Below the pieces are notes generated by a model, which made no database searches, had not been told where the DNA came from, and was given only the letters and a program-made list of their open reading frames with translations. From Yponomeuta sedellus (Eukaryota > Arthropoda > Insecta > Lepidoptera > Yponomeutidae), in contig OW203723.1 in NCBI GenBank assembly GCA_934045075.1, forward strand, positions 23,587,615 through 23,651,614: a stretch of DNA of 64,000 nt, in the 5' to 3' direction. Positions 54,201-63,895 of this stretch are shown here, in pieces (position 1 is the first letter of the stretch; each line of letters opens with the position of its first letter). A program made the position numbers and the translations under genes.

Positions 54201-54253
54201 AAAATATGGATTACGTACATAACACTTATAATTATGTACGTATTCCATATTTT
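54201..54253. repeat. 22-bp-arm hairpin
   Basis: Arms 54201-54222 (AAAATATGGATTACGTACAT...) and 54232-54253 with a single mismatch and a 9-nt loop. The size is similar to a short pre-miRNA stem, but AT-rich and nearly perfect, so it may be a foldback relic. Confidence 0.7.
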
Positions 54254-55370
54254 CGCACTTTTTGCATAGATTTATCGTGAAGTGATAATGTGCCACTTCC
54301 AATAAAAAATATGCCGAAACGTGAGTTAATTAGCTGGTACAGAATTGCAGGAAAAAACTCATTTAGAACGTTAAATAATCTCATCTTAAATAGGTTCCAC
54401 CTCCAATCAAGTAAAATTTATGGCAACATCAGACAATATTAAGAAAAAAAATATAACAGTTCAATCCGGCCTGCTACAAGTCTTAAACTGACCATAAAAT
54501 TATTTCGCGCGTTTCCGAATATTACTGGCCGCAGAGAACAACTGGCTGTTTATAATCTACCAGGAAACCAGTGTGTGTAATAAAAAGAAAAAACACCATA
54601 GAGCTGTCATAAAGTTCAGCTAAATTAATAAGTTCCCGACTGAGGTTGCCCGTAGAGGGTTTCGTAGGAAACATTTTTGTATTTCTATTTTATTTATTTA
54701 GGAAATAAGCAGTTAATAACTTTCTTACGTAGATATTTGACATGCATGACATACTGTGTATGAAGTGCAGACTCTAGTATGCACACCTACGGATGTATTG
54801 TGTAACCAAAATAGTTTGTATTATTTCGTGTGTAACTGTAATAAAAACAAGTAAATCAAGTAATTTTAATTTTATATCAAATCCACTGCACGGCAGCGAC
54901 GCTATTATTTCTGATATGATACTAATACCATGTACTGCTCTGGTTTACAACACCACCCAGGCTGCAGATTATGACACATATTAATAAGCATTGCCGTTAT
55001 TTGGGTGTCAAGCGCCAAAACCATGAAACATCACTTATTTAGCCTTTGTGAAAGTCACCATAATAACCTAATATTTGCCGGCAAGATATCCTTGCCATTA
55101 ATAACTAAGCCATAAAGAACTTTAATTTCACTGATCAATTAGAGTGCATAATTAGTTTTCGTTCTCCCGTGTATTTATGTATATGACCTGGATTCGCTCC
55201 CAGAGGCGGCGACGCCAGTTTTTTGTTTAATTTTTTCACAATCCTTAACTTTTACTACACAACTGACCTCCGGACGAAGCGAGTAAACGAGAAAAAAATA
55301 ATCAACAGCCTTCTGGTGACTATTACCGAGTGGCGAGGGCTTTTGACAGATATTGTTGTTAAATACACAT
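54254..55370. other. No recognised feature
   Basis: AT-rich. GGTTTACAACACCACCCAGG (54941-54960) recurs as GGTTTACTACACCACCCAAG at 55852-55871. Confidence 0.4.
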
Positions 55371-55374
55371 TTTT

Positions 55375-55600
55375 ACCATCGTGAGGAAACCTCAATCAAT
55401 GGTTGACGAGTTCAAATATCTCAGCGCTAAAACTGCCAATCCTCGTTGGGCAAGCTTGGTACTTAAACTCAAACTCTCTCTCTAAGAGAAGGCCTATGCC
55501 CTGTAGTGAGACGTTTATAATAGAATAAGATAAGAATATTTTTATACACATCAGAAAATAATGAGAAAGACAGCAACAAGCTACATAAAAAATAATGGCG
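55375..55600 (+). repeat. tSINE-5 copy followed by LINE tail
   Basis: CATCGTGAGGAAACCTC to GTAGTGAGACGTTTATAATA (sense tSINE-5), with a TC tract near 55471. Then AATAAGATAAGAATATT (antisense LINE tail) begins at 55513. Confidence 0.6.
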
Positions 55601-56010
55601 TGCGAAAAATTTTTTTTTAACCAGACTCAAAAAGATCAGAGTATGTCATTCGACCTTCTTGCTTGTGAAAGTTGATGCTGGCACTTATACAAGATTATAA
55701 AATAATACTATGCTCCATTCCTTTCTAATTTGTGGCTCCACTCTAACTTCTGACAAATCGGAATTTACATTGAAAGTGACGTATGCATGATTGGCGTATT
55801 TGAGATTCTGCGTGTTCCAGGTACTTGGACCGTAAAGCTCGTAAATACTAAGGTTTACTACACCACCCAAGCTGCATGCACTCACTTATGCACGAGAATA
55901 TACAGGGTGTAACAAAATCCTCATATTATCTATTCGGAATAAGGGCTTCTACTCTTTCTGTGATCATTGATCAACTTTAGTATATTGACAAATTATAAAA
56001 TTCCACCCAT

Positions 56011-56320
56011 GTAAGTGATGCAATCTACTTCAGCCAGATGTCGCTGCCTGTGCGTAATACAGAGAATAGTGTAAAAAGGTTCGAAATTTCACTGATGCCG
56101 GTGAGTCGCCCATTAGCTCAGTTGGATAGAGCGCTGGCACGGATGGCCATAGGTCGCGGGTTCGAATCCCGACATGGGTGGAATTTTTAGCCTCTAAATA
56201 GGTTTTTAAAATTGTCCTTAGCACGGGTTAGTGCATTAAAAATAAAAATAGTATAATCATGTGGGTACAGCGATATCATTCCGATGTAAAAACCTAACTG
56301 CAAAGTAGGTAGTCGGGGCT
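56011..56320 (+). mobile_element. tSINE-1 tandem dimer, unit 1
   Basis: Head from GTAAGTGATGCAATC, tRNA module about 56108-56180, tail to about 56256, then a linker with TACAGCGATATCATTCCGATG leading into unit 2. Period 310 bp. Confidence 0.88.
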
Positions 56321-56520
56321 GTAAGTGATGCAATCTACTTCAGCCAGATGTCGCTGCCTGTACGTAATACAGAGAATAGTGTAAAGAGGTTCGAAATTTC
56401 ACTGATGACGGTGAGTCGCCCATTAGCTCAGTTGGATAGAGCGCTGGCACGGATAGCCAGAGGTCGCGGGTTCGAATCCCGGCATGGGTGGAATTTTTAG
56501 CCTCTAAATAGGTTTTTAAT
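56321..56520 (+). mobile_element. tSINE-1 tandem dimer, unit 2
   Basis: Cloverleaf at about 56418-56490: acceptor GCCCAT/ATGGGT, D stem GCTC/GAGC, anticodon stem CTGGC/GCCAG with loop ACGGATA, T arm CGGGTTCGAATCCCG. The anticodon-position triplet is GGA but position 33 is C, unlike functional tRNAs. The tail is truncated before the CCTTAGCACGG block. Confidence 0.9.
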
Positions 56521-56639
56521 ATTGACAAATTAATTAGCAAATAAAATCATCAGTCAAATTACTTACATGAATATATTTTTGATTGAACTATTTGTGTACT
56601 ATATTCTTCATGCAATCCACTCCATCCGAAGGTCATCTG

Positions 56640-56711
56640 GAAGCGATCGCCCTTAGCGATAAGACCGCCAATTATATAACGTTACTTAGATTTAAATTCT
56701 ATCTATCTATC
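56640..56711 (+). mobile_element. LINE 3' end (TCTA-tailed)
   Basis: Sense: AGCGATAAGACCGCCAATTAT to CTATCTATCTATCTAC, shown as GATAAGACCGCCAATTAT then the tail. The body is mostly lost. Confidence 0.6.
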
Positions 56712-56829
56712 TACTTATGGTATTAAAATGTATGGATCTGCCAATAGTATCCTTTGCGATCTCAATTCGCTTCTCGAAAGTGTTGTAATTGAAATGTCTA
56801 AAATTCGGCGTTTTAATCTGTGGTCTTAT

Positions 56830-56880
56830 CCATCTATGGGTTGTGTGACAAATTGTTTTTGTCACACAACACATAGATGG
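56830..56880. repeat. 23-bp-arm hairpin
   Basis: CCATCTATGGGTTGTGTGAC... (56830-56852) is inverted at 56858-56880 with one mismatch and a 5-nt loop. GTTGTGTG occurs in SINE tails here, so it may be a folded-back SINE tail. Confidence 0.75.
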
Positions 56881-56999
56881 CTAAAACATGATGACATGAA
56901 GCATAAGCACAATAGCCGATGGGCCAAGGTTCCAGACAATACCAGGTCACACTGATATTATCCATGAACTTTAGTTATATGTACAGCGAGGTGGTACCG

Positions 57000-57235
57000 G
57001 AGCAGTAGTACATCAGCTTCTCATTCAGTAAGCAGTCGTGAGTTCGAATACCTAACAAACAAGCGCAAATCAATGGCGTTGTTTAAGTTATGTACATTTA
57101 TGAAGTCATAGTAGCAATACCACTCGCTAAAGTGAAGGAAAACATCGTGAGGAAACCTGAATGTCTGAGGTGTTCCACTACCTTAGTGCTTGAAATTGCC
57201 GTGCAGTGGGACGTTTATAGGCTACATAAAAAAAT
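57000..57235 (+). mobile_element. tSINE-5, best copy
   Basis: tRNA-like head (A-box region about 57003-57020; GAGTTCGAATACC as damaged B box), then AAAACATCGTGAGGAAACC, and CAGTGGGACGTTTATAGGCT. This resembles a SINE type common in moths; I cannot give a family name with certainty. Confidence 0.65.
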
Positions 57236-57302
57236 ATACTTACAGTCGACAGAAGGTAAACCTTTACATTTTCGTCGCAATGTCGTTCTTAACCTAGCTC
57301 TC

Positions 57303-57440
57303 ACATGAGAGAACTCCAGTATCGCCCCCCAGCAACAGAGCGCGGGAGAGCGCGGGGGGCGGCCTACCTGCGCAGACGCTTCCAAAACGAACAAGAGCCC
57401 GCATTCCTGCCGCGCCCTGAGCGTAGGGGTGGCAGAGCGG
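57303..57440. other. GC-rich islet
   Basis: CpG-rich block (GCGCGGGAGAGCGCGGGGGG) within AT-rich DNA, with a minus-strand open frame (57294-57548) that has no known domain. It could be a decayed LTR, an exon or an islet of unknown origin. Confidence 0.4.
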
Positions 57441-57529
57441 TGGAATAGTGTTATTTTTGTCCTTTTTTATCAATATTTTTATATTAACTCTTCGTAGTAG
57501 AATTATAGGACAACTACAACCCTCTCTTT

Positions 57530-57705
57530 TTAGGGTACCGAATTCCACGGGAACCCTTAAAGTTTCGTCATGTCTGTCAGTCTATCTGACCGTGGCCCAG
57601 CTCAGAAACGATTAGTAATAGAAAGCTGCAATTTCGCATAGACGATAGTATAAATTCTCAAAACAACATTTTTAGGGTGCTTCCCATGTACTTAAATTAG
57701 AAGAA
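57530..57705 (+). repeat. Dispersed AGGGTACCG-type repeat
   Basis: TTTTAGGGTACCGAATTCC, then TTTCGTCATGTCTGTCAGTC and TTAGGGTGCTTCCCATGTAC. Related to 12749-13072. Confidence 0.5.
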
Positions 57706-57912
57706 GAATAAGAAAATCAGTTATTATAGAAACAGTGCACACGCCACAGTAACAAATTTAAAACATATTACTAAACATGACATTCACAAAAAACAAAAAG
57801 AATGAAGAAAAACGAAAGGTCACGGCGTGTCACTGCTGCTATAAATGGCAACTGACTTAGCAATATGCTGATGGCCAAGCCTTCAGCGCTGATTTTCAGT
57901 CAGCGCTATTGC

Positions 57913-57976
57913 AAATTAGACAGTACAAATTAGACAGTACAAATTAGACAGTACAAATTAGACAGTACAAATTAGA
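57913..57976 (+). repeat. 14-bp tandem repeat
   Basis: Four perfect units of AAATTAGACAGTAC plus a partial fifth. It ends just before the short element end at 58010-58056. Confidence 0.95.
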
Positions 57977-58009
57977 TACTATATACTATACCCGTATACT
58001 AAAAAAAAT

Positions 58010-58056
58010 TATAGAGTCGACTGTAAGGCGGTACGAAGTTTGCTGGGTCAGCTAGT
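58010..58056 (+). mobile_element. Helitron-like 3' end
   Basis: GTCGACTGTAAGGCGGTACG then GGGTCAGCTAGT. Same end as 5010-5202. Only the terminus is recognisable. Confidence 0.45.
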
Positions 58057-58177
58057 TATGAATTAATGTAAATGTATTACTCTTTCTTTAATTAGTATTT
58101 GAGATATATACAGAGTTATGGATATTTACGCGCTTATCACGCCCTTATAGGTCTGGTCTACATACATACATGCACAA

Positions 58178-58500
58178 CCTCACGCCTGTATCCCAGAGGG
58201 GTAGGCAGAGACCAAGGACTGCCACTTGCCACGATCCTGACAAATCACCTTCGCTTCATCAACGTTCATAAGTCGTTGCATGCACGCCGGTTCCGGGTAC
58301 TTTTTATCTTTACCTTTGCTAATACATATTCTATCTGGTCGATGTATGTCCGCCTGGGACGACCCTTACCAACCCTTCCACTCACATTCGCAATATATAT
58401 TTGTTTCGTCAATCTTTTTTCCTTCATCCTCTCCACATGTCCAAACCAACGCAACATTCCTTTCACAATTCTAGTCACTACATCCTCTTTCAGTCCGCAA
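58178..58500 (-). pseudogene. LINE-X C-terminal region
   Basis: The minus strand encodes TRIVKGMLRWFGHVERMKEK, then GKGRPRRTYIDQIEYVL and KSTRNRRAC, followed by a shifted NVDEA region and YPSG-like end. This is the most complete LINE-X piece here. It lacks the RT domain. Confidence 0.8.
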
Positions 58501-58559
58501 CGTCTGGTCTATGTAACAAAAATAATGGTTTTAAGTAATATCTATCAAACTATTACAAA

Positions 58560-58660
58560 AACCCATCTAGTGTGAGTGAAGATACCACTGGACGCTGTAT
58601 AAATCATCTCATTAAGTAGATGCAAAAAGGCCAATATTATTATTATTATTATTACAAAAA
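58560..58660 (+). repeat. Repeat F tail and ATT tract
   Basis: CCATCTAGTGTGAGTGAAGA to GTAGATGCAAAAAGGCC, then (ATT)n at 58636-58654. Confidence 0.6.
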
Positions 58661-59245
58661 TATTCTACATAGTACCACACACACACTTGCCGGGATACCC
58701 TGAGCTATGGTAGCCAAGAAAAGACTTTAGAAACATGAAAAGCCACTAAGACTGAAGTCATACAAAACCACTGCACTAACCAAAATGTTAGTAAAATGCA
58801 GAAATGAAAGAAAGAAAAAGCCGCGAAAATTCGCATAATAATTTCACAAAATAGTAAATTGAACAGAAACTTTTCAAAGATTGTAGAACAAAAATGTGTG
58901 TATCCAAATGTGGTGTATTCAGTGTTGAGCCGTCGAGTTAATTTATAAACGATCTCCTTACTAACTTAATTCCGGATTCAATTACATGATTTAATCAAAG
59001 TCAATCCGGAACCGAAGCTTATATACTGTGTAGTGCTTACGGAAGGTTTAGTTCAAACCCGATATCACTATAATATATTCCTTATTGCTAAATCACGTAC
59101 ATAGTTATACGTACACATGGTATAGGTATTTATAGGTAAGTACCTACATGATACCTTGTAAGGGCACTGCAATGATAATAAGCATGCAACATACTAAAAC
59201 GAGATTGGGGATAATCAAATATTCATTTAAATTATATTAACAGTT
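58661..59245. other. No recognised feature
   Basis: AT-rich without repeats or ORFs that I can support. Confidence 0.4.
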
Positions 59246-59249
59246 CTTC

Positions 59250-59620
59250 TTCTTCTTCAGGCTATATTAGCCCACTGCTGGACATAGCCCTTGAATGAGC
59301 GCAAGGTTGTGCCATCATTGGGGGGGTAATGCCCAATTATTATAATTTTATTATTATAATTCTTCTTCTTTAGGCTATATTAGTCCACTGCTGGACATAG
59401 CCCTCCCCTAATGAGCGCCATAGCGCAAGGTTGTGCCAACATTGGGGGTTAAGCCCATAATCCCCTCGCTGGGCATGCGGGTTGGGTATCGCAGGTTGGT
59501 GGAATTGTACTGCAGGGGGCGCTGCTGCCCACGCCCCGGTTAGTCGCCTTTTACGACACCCGCGAGAAATATTTGGGTTCATGCTATTCTCTAAGCCGAC
59601 ACCACACAGCATTCTTATAA
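59250..59620 (-). pseudogene. Two RTE-like LINE 3' ends in tandem
   Basis: Antisense. The first (59250-59335) is a short terminal piece. The second (59358-59620) encodes WRSLGEGYVQQWTNIA-stop, reading from 59612 to 59370. Both end in TCTTCTTC-type tails. Confidence 0.75.
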
Positions 59621-59667
59621 TAACAGTTATTAATATTTTAATATTTTTTAGTTCTCTTGTAAATAAA

Positions 59668-59737
59668 TTGCCTTCCTGCGATGCAGGAAGAGGCCGTGCA
59701 CGAGCAGTGGGGGCATATAAGGGTTGATATCGAAGTT
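59668..59737 (+). mobile_element. 5S-SINE 3' fragment
   Basis: GCCTTCCTGCGATGCAGGAA to AAGGGTTGATATCG. Only the last 70 bp. Confidence 0.75.
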
Positions 59738-59861
59738 ATCTTTTGTTTCAACTTTTACGCTTTCAGGTAGTTGATTATATATTTATATCAGTCAAACATA
59801 GGGACTATTTGAATGTAGTTGCGGTTTTAAAAAGGGCTTTAGAGAGTAGGGAAATTTAAAT

Positions 59862-60085
59862 ATATATTGCGAATGTGAGTGGAAGGGCTGGTAAGGGACG
59901 TCCCAGGCGGACATACATCGACCAAATAGGGGATGTATTAGCAAACGGAAAGATAAAAAGTACCCGGAACCGGCATGCGTGTATGCAACGACTTATGAAC
60001 GTTGATGAAGCGAAGGTGATCTGTCAGGATCGTGGCAAGTGGCAGTCCCTGGTCTCTACCTACCCCTCTGGGATACAGGCGTGAT
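59862..60085 (+). pseudogene. LINE-X C-terminus, open
   Basis: About 70 codons open to a stop at 60084: GRAGKGRPRRTYIDQIGDVL, KSTRNRHACMQRLMNVDEAK, DRGKWQSLVSTYPSGIQA. It ends CAGGCGTGATG. This is the reference copy for the family in this window. The clade was not assigned. Confidence 0.8.
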
Positions 60086-60114
60086 GTTATGTTTGTGTAT
60101 TTATTTAAAAAGCA

Positions 60115-60265
60115 ACGCAGGTGACAACCCTGGGCCGCTCGCAGCGTCCGCACCCCTCATCCAGACACACAATAACCCGCCGCGGACCTGTTGCAGGACA
60201 TCCCCCCGCGCCCCAGCCGCCCCGCCGGCCCAGCGGCCATTTCAGAGATCCGCTGTAAATTTGTA
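60115..60265. other. GC-rich islet
   Basis: CCGCGCCCCAGCCGCCCCGC-type block with long open frames on both strands (plus 60039-60266, minus 60105-60374). No domain known. It lies between a LINE-X end and the LTR-like element. Confidence 0.4.
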
Positions 60266-60379
60266 GCAAACCACTCGCTGACTTTGAAGAGACACCTGCG
60301 TGTTTGAAATGTCCGTCCTCACAGAGCTTGAAATTATTAGTCAACGTTGGGCACGCGAGATGATTGAGCCCCATACACT

Positions 60380-60866
60380 TGTAGTGTTGTAATCTTTAAT
60401 AAATAATAAAACTGGAACGACTTTAATTTTGTGGATTATTTGTACTGTTTTAGTTAGTTTATATTTATAATAAAAACAGAAAACTGGATAAAAGCGAATA
60501 AGCAGGTAAAATAGTCAGATCAAGTCGAAATGTAAAGTGGTAATGATGAAAACGAGGGAAATCGAAATATGTGTGACATAATTTTAAATATTTGAAAGTG
60601 ATACTAGAAAAAGAAATATAAAAAATGGTTATATTATTTTAATGCACTAACCCATGCTAAGGACATTTTTAAAAACCTATTTAGAGGGTAAAAATTCCAC
60701 CCATGCCGGGATTCGAACCCGCGACCTCTGGCTATCCGTGCCAGCGCTTTTTCCAACTGAGCTAATCTGCGACTCATCGGCATCAGTGATATTTCGAACC
60801 TCTTTACAATATTCTCTGTATTACGTATAGGATTACAAATGGTATAAAGAGGTTTGCACCGTTACA
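60380..60866. mobile_element. Solo-LTR-like element, copy 2, with tSINE-1 inside
   Basis: TGTAGTG at the start, CGTTACA at the end, CACT duplicated at 60376-60379 and 60867-60870. Body matches 30504-30774 (ACTGGATAAAAGCGAATAAG, ATATTTGAAAGTGATA). Interrupted at 60629-60836. Confidence 0.8.
60629..60836 (-). mobile_element. tSINE-1 inserted in LTR-like element, TSD AAATGG
   Basis: Antisense copy from the A-rich tail to the TACGTAATAC head region, flanked by AAATGG (60623-60628 and 60837-60842). Comparison with 30504-30774 shows the empty site. Confidence 0.88.
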
Positions 60867-60870
60867 CACT

Positions 60871-61228
60871 TCCTCTCTTTCGGAGCGAAGGCTTGTGTTC
60901 TTCAGTGCTCAGGCTGTGTAGAGGCAGCATTATTAGGCAAACTAGGTTTGTAAGGGAATGAGAATTGTCGATTGAGGCACGAGTAAGAAACCATCCAAAG
61001 CGGCTGTTCATCTCGCACTTGACCGTTTTTTTAAGTTTATTTCTTCTCGATACAATAATACCGAGGTGGATCGAGAAAAGGTATTCTCGTTCTAGTTGGA
61101 ACTACCGACCAGAAACTTTTTGATTTGGTTTGCAAAAGTAAATTGATATGCTATTTCCAAGGAGAAGAAGAACTCAGAAACTGAGGGCCAGTTTCTGAAT
61201 TGAGAATTTTTCTAAGTAAATTACGTAA
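60871..61228. other. No recognised feature
   Basis: A short piece like the tSINE-5 tail (CTCTTTCGGAGCGAAGGC, TGTGTTCTTCAGTG) at 60873-60907. The rest is unassigned. Confidence 0.4.
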
Positions 61229-61740
61229 CTGTAAGATAAGATAAGAATATTCTTTATTGTACACCAGAGCACATATTATAAAACACATAGCGTTATCAAC
61301 CCTTATATGTCCCCACTGCTGGGGCACGGGTCTCTTCCTGCATCGCAGGAAGGTTAGGCCATACTCCACCACGGGGGCCAAGTCCGGGTTGGTGGAGGAT
61401 TATGAGACAGTGGCCGGGCCTCACTGTCAGAAGTTATCAAGCCGCCCATAAGGCCTCTGATATGGCTTAACGACTGTCATTATATGACAGCCGGCACCTA
61501 CGGCTTAACGTGCCTTGCGAAGCACGGAAGCGCTCGGAAAAATGCCACTAGCGGTAGTCACGGGACGCTCACCCATCCCGTACCTGACCGCGCCTGTTGT
61601 TACTTAACCAAGTGATTGGTTCCAATCACTCGGTTCGCCTAGGCCACGAGCGCTTCATAAAACACATAAAGATACAAAATACAATTGGCGGCCTTATTGC
61701 TAAATTCAATTTCTTCTAGACAGCCTTACGACGGAAAGTT
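61229..61740 (-). mobile_element. LINE 3' end split by a full-length 5S-SINE
   Basis: Antisense LINE tail 61229-61289 and 61657-61740 (AAGATAAGATAAGAATATTC, then ACAATTGGCGGCCTTATTGC) separated by the SINE at 61290-61656. Confidence 0.85.
61290..61656 (-). mobile_element. 5S-SINE, full length (367 bp) with 12-bp TSD
   Basis: ATAAAACACATA is perfect at 61278-61289 and 61657-61668. In minus orientation it starts GAAGCGCTCGTGGCCTAGGC and ends AAGGGTTGATAACGC. It gives the exact limits of the family and shows it moved after the LINE tail had inserted. Confidence 0.95.
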
Positions 61741-63300
61741 GCTGAAGGAAATAAGAGACGGGTGCATCGATGGGGTAACTGTTGTGCTGTCTCTTCGAAT
61801 TTCTCAGCAAAGACCGAGACAGAACGGTACAGTGCTACACAAGAAATAAGTCTCGCGGATGTACCTGCGCAGATGACCACATTTTGGATCTGCGGCAAGT
61901 TGATCGACCTATCAGATAGTTTCATTTTATGGCAGGCCGCGCGCCTTTGTTGCTATAGGTTGATTCAACGTTATCGATGCAGGTTTTAGTTCACTATTAG
62001 TTTGGCAATATTAGCGTGAGAGAAATAGGTGCGGCAATCAATTCTGCACCTTAACCGTATCGGTTAAAGATTATGTTGAATGTACTTACACTTCTTCCTA
62101 GTCATGATGTGTAGTACTGTACTTAAGTATTTAATTAGTGAAATTCTCAATTCGGCTACCGGCTCTGGGAAGGCAAAGATGATTTGAGAAGAGATGTTCG
62201 TGAGGTATCTTTCCCCGCTGCCTTTTTCTCCACTACAACTCGGCGCAATGTTGAAATATTTTTTTGATTAACTAGTAATACCTAATAATACTGACCCATC
62301 GAAATTTTCGTTTGACTTTGTTTGCAACTGAGAAATATAGCAAAAGAAGTTCGTAAATTTTCTCGCCAATGTTTTTTATTAAAACCTATATCCTATATCG
62401 GTCCGTAAGGTACCGCATTTGTAATAATTTCACTGTTTTCACAATAATTAAAATTGTTAGAATTCGCGAGGGAATGCCAAGATAGTTAACGCTCCGAAAA
62501 GAGAAAATGGAATGCATTTTTTTTTATTTATGTAATAGTTATGGCATTGAGTAGGTACATTTAGTTTAAGTGCAATTAAACTATTGATATTTAAATGTAC
62601 CTATTCGGGGTTTCCAACTATAAGATTTGATCTTTAACAAGAATGATTTACTCTACAATTTTCACGGAGAGTAACTGTTGACAAATAACCTTTAAAATAG
62701 CTTCTTTTGACATAAAAAAAATATCTGCCAATGTAAAGATATAACTGTCAATTGGAGAACGAACCCGGTTACTCTGCTACGAGATCTTCACACAATACCC
62801 TGAGCTATCAAGAAATGAGTCTCCGGTGAAATTAAGCAACACATATCAACTGTTAAAGTACTCGTAAGTGCCTTAACTTTTAAATGGATCCCAAGAGAAA
62901 TATAAGTGACAACTCGTGTTTACAACACCAGCTTTCTTCCCTGACTTGTGATACATAATTCAATAGCGTCAGGATTAATACATCCCGCCGACGCTATTTG
63001 GATTGTCAATTAATGTTCAATTAGCTCGGGCAGGAAGTCAGCTCTTGGCTTTGTTTTGTCTGCGAAAGACAAACGTGTTCGTCTAGAAACAGCTCCTGTC
63101 AAACTGGATTTTATTAATGAGCTGCCATCCCGAGTTTGCATGCCGTCTCAGTTTTGTCAAGTTGCGTCTCAAATGAATGCAACTTGCATGGCACATAGAT
63201 ATTCGAAATACCTAATCAGCTTCGCAATTCAGGCTATTTGCCAACATATAGTCTTCCAAATTATATTAATTACTTTGGAAAGATATCTTGGGAGTATATT
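61741..63300. other. No recognised gene or repeat
   Basis: Short ORFs (61762-61989; 63056-63316) have no domain known to me. AATAGCGTC at 62962-62970 is inverted at 62990-62998. Confidence 0.4.
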
Positions 63301-63301
63301 C

Positions 63302-63464
63302 CAAAAACCTATTTAGAGGCTAAAATTCCACCCATGCCGGGACTCGAACCCGCGACCTCTGGCTAACCGTACCAGCGCTCTCCCAACTGAGCTAATGGGC
63401 GACTTCCCAGCATCAGTGAAATTTCGAACCTCTTTACAATACTCTCTGTATTACGTACAGTATA
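63302..63464 (-). mobile_element. tSINE-1, antisense
   Basis: Tail, tRNA module (B-box complement GGGACTCGAACCC) and head up to CTCTGTATTACGTACAG. The 5' outer head is absent. Confidence 0.85.
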
Positions 63465-63639
63465 CTCTACCCCAGATATTGAATGATTTATCACCCGAAA
63501 CCTTATGAAGTTTACAAAAGAAGCCTGAGCCATGTAAAAGATACTTATGTATGTACTTAGGAATAAAAATGCGTAACAGCGGCAGATAAACCTCGGTTTT
63601 TGCCCGCTGGTAGAATAAGTACCTAGTTTTATGTTCCTA

Positions 63640-63895
63640 GACGGCCTCGGTGGCGCAGCTTTTCGGCATGCTGACTGTAAAACCAAAGGTCTCGGGATCG
63701 ATCCCCGGCCGGGTCAAACTAGGCAACGAACTTTTCTAGTTCGTCTCGGGTTCGTTCGTTATCAACCCTTATATGTCCCCACTGCTGGGGCACGGGTCTC
63801 TTCCTGCATCGCAGGAAGGTTAGGCCATACTCCACCACGGGGGCCAAGTCCGGGTTGGTGACTTGGCCCCAACTTGTCTCGGGTCTTGGATGTTA
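63640..63895 (+). mobile_element. tSINE-2 split by a 5S-SINE fragment
   Basis: Sense copy: GACGGCCTCGGTGGCGCAGC, GGATCGATCCCCGG, CAAACTAGGCAACGAAC. At 63752-63876 it contains an antisense 5S-SINE 3' fragment, flanked by TCTCGGGT (63744-63751 and 63877-63884). Confidence 0.8.
63752..63876 (-). mobile_element. 5S-SINE 3' fragment with snap-back end
   Basis: Antisense TATCAACCCTTATATGTCCC to AAGTCCGGGTTGGTG, then ACTTGGCCCC, which is an inverted repeat of part of the same SINE (GGGGCCAAGT). A truncated insertion whose 5' end folded back. Confidence 0.75.

Noticed and set aside
56418..56490. Functional tRNA genes at the many A-box/B-box sequences
   Set aside because: All are embedded in dispersed SINE units with conserved heads and tails. 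Position 33 of the loop is C rather than T, and no Pol III T-run terminator directly follows.
58099..58575. 158-codon plus-strand ORF
   Set aside because: Antisense to LINE-X, whose minus-strand translation is the recognisable protein.
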